This document shows, piece by piece, positions 57,960 to 64,000 of a DNA stretch of 64,000 nt. The translations under genes and the position numbers were made by a program. Source of the stretch: Chersky-840 sp963811775 (GTDB taxonomy: Bacteria; Actinomycetota; Acidimicrobiia; Acidimicrobiales; UBA8190). The notes under the pieces were generated by a model, which saw nothing but the letters and a program-made list of their open reading frames with translations, was not told where the DNA came from and ran no database searches. Numbering within the stretch: position 1 is the first letter of the stretch; every line of letters begins with the position of its first letter. The stretch lies in NCBI GenBank assembly GCA_963811775.1, contig CAWESO010000002.1, forward strand, positions 434,001 to 498,000. Reading direction: 5' to 3'.

Positions 57960-59266
57960 TCCCGCGCTACTCGTTGCCGGAGATGGCCGCCTTGTTCACC
58001 GACGAGGCCCGCCTGGAGATGTGGCTCGAGGTCGAGCTCCTAGCCGTCGAGGGCTGGGCCGCGGTGGGCACCATCCCCCGGCAGGCCGCGTCGGCGGTGC
58101 GGGCCCGTGCCCCCAAGGTGACGCCCGAGCTCGTGGCGGCGGTCAACGACCGCGAGCGCGTCACCGACCACGACGTGGCGGCCTTCATCGACGTGGTGCA
58201 GGACGCCATCGGCCCCCCCGAGGGATCGTGGCTCCACTACGGGCTCACGTCCTCCGACGTCGTCGACACCGCGCTGTGCGCCACGCTGACGCGCGCCGCC
58301 GATCTGCTCCTCGACGCCTCGGGGGCCCTGGTGTCGGTGCTCAAGGCCCGCGCCCTCGAGTTCATGGACGCGCCCATGCCGGGGCGTACCCACGGCATGC
58401 ACGCCGAGCCCACCACCTTCGGGGCCAAGCTGGCGCTGTGGTGCCTGCAGGCCGATCGCGACCGCGGCCGGCTGCGCGCCGCGCGCGACATGGTGGCGGT
58501 GGGGAAGCTTTCGGGCGCGGTGGGGACGTATTCGAACATCGACCCCCGCGTCGAGGCCCACGTGTGCGGCGCCCTCGGGCTCACGCCCGTCCCCGCCACC
58601 CAGGTCATCAGCCGGGACCGCCACGCCGAGCTGCTGTGGGCGTGCGCGTCGGTCGGCGCCACGGTGGAGATGATGGGCACCGAGATCCGCCACCTGGCCC
58701 GGACCGAGGTGGGCGAGGTCGAAGAGGCCTTCGGGTCGGGGCAGAAGGGCAGCTCGGCCATGCCCCACAAGCGCAACCCCATCCTGTCCGAGCGACTGAG
58801 CGGCCTGGCCCGGGTGCTGCGGGGCTACCTCGGGGCCGGCCTCGAGGACGTGACGCTGTGGCACGAGCGCGACATCTCCCACAGCTCGGTCGAGCGCGTC
58901 ATCCTCCCCGACGCCTGCCTGCTCACCTACTACGTGCTGCGGCGCTCCGCCGGGTTGGTCCAGAACCTCGTGGTCCATGTCGACCGCATGCGCGCCAACG
59001 TGGTCGAGGGCTCCTTCGGCCTGGTGTTCAGCCAGCCGGTGCTCCTGGCGCTGGTGGAGTCGGGGATGGACCGCGACGGCGCCTACCGGATCGTGCAGCG
59101 CGACGCCCGGCTGGCCTGGCGGGAGAAGCGACCGTTCCGGGGCGTCCTCGAGGACGACGCCGAGGTCCGCCTCGACACCGAAGCGCTCGACCGCGCCTTC
59201 AGCCTCGAGCGCGCCCTTCAGCACGTGTCACGGTTCGCACAAGCCATGGAGGAGGTCGAAGGGTGA
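57956..59266 (+). CDS. purB: Adenylosuccinate lyase
   Basis: 436 residues from GTG 57956. Landmarks: RYSLPEMAALFTDEARLEMW, HYGLTSSDVVDTALCATLTR (catalytic His region), GRTHGMHAEPTTFGAKLALW and the fumarase/ASL signature GSSAMPHKRNPILSERLSGL (about 265). It cleaves SAICAR and adenylosuccinate, releasing fumarate, so it serves both IMP and AMP synthesis. The stop overlaps the purC GTG. Confidence 0.97.
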   Translation: MIPRYSLPEMAALFTDEARLEMWLEVELLAVEGWAAVGTIPRQAASAVRARAPKVTPELVAAVNDRERVTDHDVAAFIDVVQDAIGPPEGSWLHYGLTSSDVVDTALCATLTRAADLLLDASGALVSVLKARALEFMDAPMPGRTHGMHAEPTTFGAKLALWCLQADRDRGRLRAARDMVAVGKLSGAVGTYSNIDPRVEAHVCGALGLTPVPATQVISRDRHAELLWACASVGATVEMMGTEIRHLARTEVGEVEEAFGSGQKGSSAMPHKRNPILSERLSGLARVLRGYLGAGLEDVTLWHERDISHSSVERVILPDACLLTYYVLRRSAGLVQNLVVHVDRMRANVVEGSFGLVFSQPVLLALVESGMDRDGAYRIVQRDARLAWREKRPFRGVLEDDAEVRLDTEALDRAFSLERALQHVSRFAQAMEEVEG

Positions 59267-60162
59267 GCTTGAAGTTGGTCCACAGCGGCAAGGTGCGCGA
59301 GCTCTACGACGCGGGCGAGGACCGCCTGCTCATGGTGGCGTCGGACCGGTTGTCCGCCTTCGACGTGATCCTCGCCGAGCCCATCCCCGACAAGGGCCGG
59401 GTCCTCACGGCCATGACCGTCCACTTCCTCGACGCCCTGGCCGACCTCGCCCCCAGCCACCTCATCACCGCCGATCCCGCCGAGCTCCCCGCCGACGCGG
59501 CGCAGATCGGGGGCGACGCCGGGATCGACGCCATCGCGGGGCGGGCTGTGCTCGTGCGCCGGGCCGAGATGCTCCCCATCGAGTGCATCGTGCGCGGCTA
59601 CCTGGCCGGGTCGGGGTGGAAGGAGTACTCGACCTCGAGGACCTTGCACGGCATGCCCCTGCCGGCCGGGCTCGAGCAGGCCAGCCGGCTGCCCGAGCCC
59701 ATGTTCACCCCGTCCACCAAGGCGGCCGAGGGTCACGACGAGAACATCTCCTTCGACCAGGCCGCGGACCTCGTCGGCAAGGAGCTGGCCGAGCAGGCGC
59801 GCGACCTGTGTGTCGAGGCCTACCGGCGCGGCGCGGCGGCGGCGGAGCGCCACGGCATCATCGTGGCCGACACCAAGTTCGAGCTCGGGATCATCGACGG
59901 CGAGCTGGCCCTGTGCGACGAGGTGCTCACCCCCGACTCGTCGCGCTTCTGGCCCGCCGACCAGTGGCGACCGGGCACGAACCCGCCCGCCTTCGACAAG
60001 CAACCCGTGCGCGACCTGCTCGAGGCGAGCGGGTGGGACAAGACCCCGCCGCCCCCGCCGTTGCCGCCCGGCGTCGTGACCGAGACGAGCGAGCGTTACA
60101 TCGAGGCGTACGAGCGAATCAGCGGGCGCCGACTGGCCGACTGGTACGGTGCGAAGAGGTGA
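59263..60162 (+). CDS. purC: SAICAR synthetase
   Basis: 299 residues from GTG 59263, GTGA overlap with purB. Motifs: HSGKVRELYDAGEDRLLMVA, DRLSAFDVILAEPIPDKGRV, LPIECIVRGYLAGSGWKEY and TKFELGIIDGELALCDEVLT, then DSSRFWPADQW. It adds aspartate to CAIR with ATP. Its substrate needs purE/purK, not in this window. The next gene starts seven bases after the stop. Confidence 0.97.
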   Translation: MSLKLVHSGKVRELYDAGEDRLLMVASDRLSAFDVILAEPIPDKGRVLTAMTVHFLDALADLAPSHLITADPAELPADAAQIGGDAGIDAIAGRAVLVRRAEMLPIECIVRGYLAGSGWKEYSTSRTLHGMPLPAGLEQASRLPEPMFTPSTKAAEGHDENISFDQAADLVGKELAEQARDLCVEAYRRGAAAAERHGIIVADTKFELGIIDGELALCDEVLTPDSSRFWPADQWRPGTNPPAFDKQPVRDLLEASGWDKTPPPPPLPPGVVTETSERYIEAYERISGRRLADWYGAKR

Positions 60163-60169
60163 GGCGCGC

Positions 60170-60448
60170 GTGAAGTACGAGGTGCTCGTGGAGGTGAGGT
60201 TGCGTCCCGGGATCGCCGATCCGCAGGGCGCCACCATCGAACGGGCCCTGCCGGCGCTGGGATTCAAGGGCATCGACGGCGTGGGCGTGGGCAAGGCCGT
60301 CCGCCTGTCGATCGAGGCGCCCGACGAGCACAGCGCGCTCGACCGGGTGACCGCCGTCGCCGACCGGTTGCTCGCCAACCCCGTGATCGAGGTCTCCACC
60401 GTCACCGTCCTCGGCCCTGTTGCGTCGGCCACGAACGGGGCGCGCTGA
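60170..60448 (+). CDS. purS: PurS subunit of FGAM synthetase
   Basis: 92 residues from GTG 60170 (KYEVLVEVRLRPGIADPQGA); a longer frame from 60149 has no better site. The GVGKAVRLSIEAPDEHSALD segment and the small alpha-beta fold match PurS. It bridges PurQ and small PurL so ammonia can be passed between them. The stop overlaps the purQ start (TGATG). Confidence 0.93.
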   Translation: MKYEVLVEVRLRPGIADPQGATIERALPALGFKGIDGVGVGKAVRLSIEAPDEHSALDRVTAVADRLLANPVIEVSTVTVLGPVASATNGAR

Positions 60449-61140
60449 TGGCTCCCAAGATCGGCGTCGTCGTCTTCCCCGGCAGCAACTGCGAGCACGA
60501 CGTGGTGAAGGCCCTCGGGCTCTTCGGCCGGCGCGTCGAGGGTGGGCTCGTGTGGCACGGGGCGCGGTCGCTGGCCGGCTACGACGCCGTCGTCCTACCC
60601 GGCGGCTTCGCCCACGGCGACTACCTGCGGCCCGGCGCGCTGGCCCGCTTCTCGCCCGTGATGGAGGCCGTGGCCAAGTTCGCCGCCGACGGCGGGCCGG
60701 TCGTCGGGGTGTGCAACGGCTTCCAGGTCCTGACCGAGGCGGGGCTGCTCCCCGGTGCCTTGCAGAAGAACCGGGGGCTGCGCTTCCTGTGCACCACAGT
60801 GGGCGTGACGGTGTGCACCACCCGCACCGTGCTCACGAGCGAGAGCACGGTGGGAGCCGAGCTGTCACTCCCCATCAACCACTTCGAGGGGAACTACACC
60901 TGCGATGCAGCCACGCTGCAGCGATTGCAGGCCGAGGACCGCGTCGTCCTGCGCTACCGCGCCAACCCCAACGGCTCGCTCGACGACATCGCCGGGGTGT
61001 GCAACGAAGAAGGCAACGTGGTGGGCCTCATGCCGCATCCCGAGCGGGCGTGCGACGCCATGACGGCGTCCACCGATGGCATGGGCCTGCTCGAGTCGCT
61101 CGTGGTGGCGGCCGACCGGCACTCCCGCGTCGCCGCCTGA
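60448..61140 (+). CDS. purQ: FGAM synthetase glutaminase subunit PurQ
   Basis: 230 residues. Class I glutamine amidotransferase: KIGVVVFPGSNCEHDVVKAL, VVLPGGFAHGDYLRPGALAR, catalytic Cys 89 in VVGVCNGFQVLTEAGLLPG, and VGLMPHPERACD with the catalytic His-Glu. It releases ammonia from glutamine for PurL. Separated from purL by an opposing gene, unlike the common purSQL order. Confidence 0.96.
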   Translation: MAPKIGVVVFPGSNCEHDVVKALGLFGRRVEGGLVWHGARSLAGYDAVVLPGGFAHGDYLRPGALARFSPVMEAVAKFAADGGPVVGVCNGFQVLTEAGLLPGALQKNRGLRFLCTTVGVTVCTTRTVLTSESTVGAELSLPINHFEGNYTCDAATLQRLQAEDRVVLRYRANPNGSLDDIAGVCNEEGNVVGLMPHPERACDAMTASTDGMGLLESLVVAADRHSRVAA

Positions 61141-61221
61141 GCCGGTCTCTGTCCCCCGCTCGCGCCAACTCTTCGCCCGCTCGGTCCTGCGCCCGCTCCG
61201 CTCTTCGTCGGCTCGCCGCGA

Positions 61222-61674
61222 TCAGACGCTGTTCTTGGGCGACGCCGTCTCGCCCGCCGTCCGGCTGATCTCGGCGCGCTGGAGGACAGCGGCGCTGACC
61301 CCGGCGGCGCGCCAGGCGTTGTAGCCGATGCCCTTGCGCTGCCCGTAGGCCTTGGCCACCTTGACGAAGACGCTCTCCAGGGCATCGAGGTCGCCCGCTG
61401 ATGCGGTATGGGCCAGCTCGGCCTGGAGGTCGGCCTTCTCCTGGATGAGGTGCAGGCGCGCCAGTGGCTCGGCCGAGGCCAACTGGTCGTCCACCACGTC
61501 CAGGCGTTTGCGCACGGACTCGGGGGTCCGCTTGCGACCCCGCTTGGGCCGGTTGCCCTCGATGGCCTCGAGGTAGCGGCGCACGGCCCGGCCTTCCTCG
61601 CGGCCCCGGGCCAACGCCGCCTTGTGCGCGCTCGACATGGGCTGTCGGTTGGCCCTCGTCCCGGGATCCGCCAT
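61222..61674 (-). CDS. Conserved-looking basic helical protein between purQ and purL
   Basis: Start chosen at ATG 61674 (ADPGTRANRQPMSSAHKAAL); the longer frame to 63843 is a purL shadow. 150 residues, highly charged and helical: REEGRAVRRYLEAIEGNRPK, RGRKRTPESVRKRLDVVDDQ, LHLIQEKADLQAELAHTASA and FVKVAKAYGQRKGIGYNAWR. The last part, with GI-x-YNAWRAAGV, resembles a small DNA-binding or HTH-like end. Similar proteins of unknown function occur in actinobacteria, as I recall. It interrupts the purine cluster on the opposite strand. Confidence 0.75.
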   Translation of the reverse strand: MADPGTRANRQPMSSAHKAALARGREEGRAVRRYLEAIEGNRPKRGRKRTPESVRKRLDVVDDQLASAEPLARLHLIQEKADLQAELAHTASAGDLDALESVFVKVAKAYGQRKGIGYNAWRAAGVSAAVLQRAEISRTAGETASPKNSV

Positions 61675-61923
61675 GGGTGGGATTATGGGTATGCGCGACG
61701 ACGCGACGCAACCATTGGCCACCACTCCCATTTCGCATTGTCGTCGTCGGCCATTTGCACCGGCCGGCCTGTGCCGACGATGCGCAGACGACCTGGGCGC
61801 GGCGGGCGGAGCCGGGGCCGGCGGGCGGAGCCGGGACACGACACCGGGGTCGCCCACGATCTCTCCCTGGGAGGTCGCCCAGCAAGAGCGGGCCTCGGCG
61901 CGGCGCCAGGTACGGTGGCGGCG

Positions 61924-64000
61924 ATGGAGCTGCACCGGGCCCTCGGGCTGAGTGACGACGAGGCGGCCCGCATCGCGGAGATCCTCGGGCGGCCCCCCAA
62001 CGACCTCGAGCTCGCCATGTATGCGGTGATGTGGAGCGAGCACTGCTCCTACAAGTCGTCGCGGCTGCACCTCAAAAGGCTCCCGACCGAGGCCCCCCAC
62101 GTCCTGGTGGGGCCGGGGGAGAACGCCGGGGTCATCGACGCCGGCGACGGCATCGCCGTGGCGCTGCGGATCGAGAGCCACAACCATCCGTCGGCCGTCG
62201 AGCCCTACCAGGGGGCTGCCACCGGGGTCGGGGGCATCCTGCGCGACATCTTCACCATGGGGGCGCGGCCCATCGCGCTCATGGACCCCCTGTTCTTCGG
62301 CACCCTCGACGACGCCCGCACGCGCTGGCTGACCGAGGGGGTGGTGGCCGGCATCTCCGGCTACGGCAACTCGGTGGGCGTGCCCACCATCGGCGGCGAG
62401 CTCACCTTCGCCGCCGGGTACGCCCGGAACCCGCTCGTGAACGTGCTGTGTCTCGGCGTCATGCCCAGGCAGCGCCTGGTGCTCGGGGCCGCCACCGGCG
62501 AGGGCAACCTGGCCGTGCTGCTCGGATCGACCACCGGCCGAGACGGGATCGGGGGCGTGAGCGTGCTGGCCTCGGCCGCCTTCGGGACCGACGGGGACGG
62601 CGACGCCGAGTCCGATGCCGACGAAGACGCGGCCAAACGCCCGAGCGTGCAGGTGGGTGACCCCTTCGAGGAGAAGCGGCTCATCGAGGCGTGCCTGGAA
62701 TTGCTCGACCGCGGTCTCGTGGTCGGGATCCAGGACCTGGGCGGGGCGGGCCTCACCTGTGCGACGTCGGAGACCGCGGGCCGCGGCGGCATGGGCATGG
62801 ACGTCGACGTCGACGTCGTCCCCCGGCGCGAGCCGGCCATGGCGCCCTTCGAGGTGATGACCTCCGAGAGTCAGGAGCGCATGCTCGCCATCGTCACCCC
62901 CGCCGATCGCGAGGCGGTGGAGGAGGTGTGCCGGCGCTGGGAGGTGCGCGCCACGGTCATCGGCACGGTGACCGCCGGCGGTCGCCTGCGCATCCTCACC
63001 GGTGACGGTGAGGTGCTGGCCGATGTCCCGGCCTCCTCGCTCTCCGACGACGCCCCCCTCTACGACCGTCCCCGCGCCGCGCCGGCTGATCTGGACGAGC
63101 GTCGCCGTGACGACCCCGCGGTGGCGTTGGCGTCGCACATGGCGCCGGCCGACCTCGAGCGCGACGTGCTGGCGCTGCTGGGTGACGCGTCGTGGGTCTA
63201 CCGCCAGTACGACCACCAGCTCTTCCTCAATACCGTCGTCGGGCCCGGGGAGGACGCCGCGGTGCTGCGCCTGGCCGCGCCGGGCCTGCCGCCCAGCGAC
63301 CGGGGTCTCGCCCTCTCCACCGACTCCAATCCCCGGTGGTGCGCGCTCGACCCGCGTCGGGGCACGGCCATGACCGTCGCCGAGTCGGCGCTCAACGTGG
63401 CGTGCACCGGGGCCCGGCCCGCGGCGCTCGTCAACTGCCTCAACTTCGGCAACCCCGAGCATCCCGAGGTCATGTGGCAGTTGTCGGAGTCCATCGACGG
63501 CATGGCCGATGCCTGCCGGGAGCTCGGGATCCCCGTGATCGGCGGCAACGTCAGCCTCTACAACGCCAGCTCCGGGAACGACATCGACCCCACGCCGGTC
63601 GTCGCGGTGCTCGGTGTCATCGAACGGCTCGTGCGACGTCCCCCGGGCATGGCCCTGGCGCCGGGCTCGACGCTCGTGCTCCTGGGAGCCACCGACTCTT
63701 CGCTGGCCGGGTCGCGCTGGGCCGTCGAGCGCCACAGGCACCGGGGCGGGACGCTGCCGGCGCTCGACCTCGCCGCCCACGCCCGGCTGCTGGTCTTGCT
63801 CGAGACCGTGGTCCCGGTCGACGGCCTGCTCAACTCGATCCACGACGTCTCGGGCGGCGGGCTCGCCCTCGCCCTGGCCGAGAGCGCCCTGCGGTCCGGG
63901 GTGGGGTGCCGCGTCGAGGGCGCGTCGAGTGCCGCCGAGTTGTTCTCGGAGTCGTCGTCCCGGGTCGTGCTCGGCACGCCCGACCCCGACGACGTACTGG
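61924..64000 (+). CDS. purL: FGAM synthetase large subunit PurL, 3' end cut by window edge
   Basis: Starts at ATG 61924 (ELHRALGLSDDEAARIAEIL); 692 codons to the edge without a stop. Small-type PurL: MWSEHCSYKSSRLHLKRLPT, ALRIESHNHPSAVEPYQGAA, TGVGGILRDIFTMGARPIA and GIQDLGGAGLTCATSE in the first AIRS-like half, then CLNFGNPEHPEVMWQLSES and GNVSLYNASSG in the second. An acidic insert (about residues 222-236, DGDGDAESDADEDAA) is unusual. It converts FGAR, ATP and glutamine-derived ammonia to FGAM with PurS and PurQ. Confidence 0.97.
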   Translation, partial: MELHRALGLSDDEAARIAEILGRPPNDLELAMYAVMWSEHCSYKSSRLHLKRLPTEAPHVLVGPGENAGVIDAGDGIAVALRIESHNHPSAVEPYQGAATGVGGILRDIFTMGARPIALMDPLFFGTLDDARTRWLTEGVVAGISGYGNSVGVPTIGGELTFAAGYARNPLVNVLCLGVMPRQRLVLGAATGEGNLAVLLGSTTGRDGIGGVSVLASAAFGTDGDGDAESDADEDAAKRPSVQVGDPFEEKRLIEACLELLDRGLVVGIQDLGGAGLTCATSETAGRGGMGMDVDVDVVPRREPAMAPFEVMTSESQERMLAIVTPADREAVEEVCRRWEVRATVIGTVTAGGRLRILTGDGEVLADVPASSLSDDAPLYDRPRAAPADLDERRRDDPAVALASHMAPADLERDVLALLGDASWVYRQYDHQLFLNTVVGPGEDAAVLRLAAPGLPPSDRGLALSTDSNPRWCALDPRRGTAMTVAESALNVACTGARPAALVNCLNFGNPEHPEVMWQLSESIDGMADACRELGIPVIGGNVSLYNASSGNDIDPTPVVAVLGVIERLVRRPPGMALAPGSTLVLLGATDSSLAGSRWAVERHRHRGGTLPALDLAAHARLLVLLETVVPVDGLLNSIHDVSGGGLALALAESALRSGVGCRVEGASSAAELFSESSSRVVLGTPDPDDVL

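Noticed and set aside
61675..63843. Extension of the minus-strand gene to 873 residues
   Set aside because: Reads antisense to purL; only the last 150 residues look coded.

Overview
The window looks like a chromosomal segment of a high-GC actinobacterium, probably a member of the Acidimicrobiia (inference, not proven). Supporting signs are strong GC bias, GTG/TTG starts, GTGA/ATGA stop-start overlaps, a dnaK-grpE-dnaJ-hspR-clpB operon with a HAIR operator, a LAFTG sortase-type surface protein, PurS/PurQ/small PurL, class II fructose bisphosphatase, and tandem GYWLVASDGG-type repeats.

Layout. 1-3.1 kb: a partial two-nucleotide-fold flavoprotein and an ArdC-like/HEIAH metallopeptidase. 3.14-8.49 kb: a compact integrative element in tRNA-Gly(CCC), bounded by a 42-bp direct repeat, carrying a DUF433/DUF5615 toxin-antitoxin pair, a 940-residue SEC-C protein and a tyrosine integrase. 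8.5-16.9 kb: housekeeping genes (dcd with a frameshift, membrane Fe-S/CCG reductase, CNB protein, membrane proteins, amt-PII, gpmA). 17.9-24.3 kb: CapA-like phosphatase, a PRPP synthetase/cupin/adenosine-specific kinase group, and an operon of HhH protein, archease and RtcB ligase (rtcB frameshifted). 24.3-46.5 kb: an accessory zone with IS1380, two almost identical IS630 copies, an IS5 copy, two inverted 83-bp MITE-like elements whose ends match the IS630 ends, and a group II intron. Its cargo includes RNase Z, a LAFTG surface protein, a polyprenyl-phosphate sugar transferase, an SPFH protein, a broken MFS exporter, a Prim-Pol/CHC2/HIRAN-like fusion, a Mut7-C protein, a stress protein, Hsp20 and DUF6328. 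46.6 kb to the end: glpX, the HspR-controlled chaperone operon, and the purine cluster purA-D-B-C-S-Q with purL running off the end.

How it fits together. HspR closes a feedback loop with DnaK and represses its own operon through the inverted repeat over the dnaK promoter. The purine genes are translationally coupled and encode several de novo pathway steps. Single-base frame breaks recur in dcd, rtcB, the deacetylase, the stress protein, the MFS exporter and the IS5 transposase, while the long chaperone and purine genes are intact. These may be real decay in a mobile-element-rich zone or assembly errors. The two breaks in the same TGCGCGG context favour checking the reads first.
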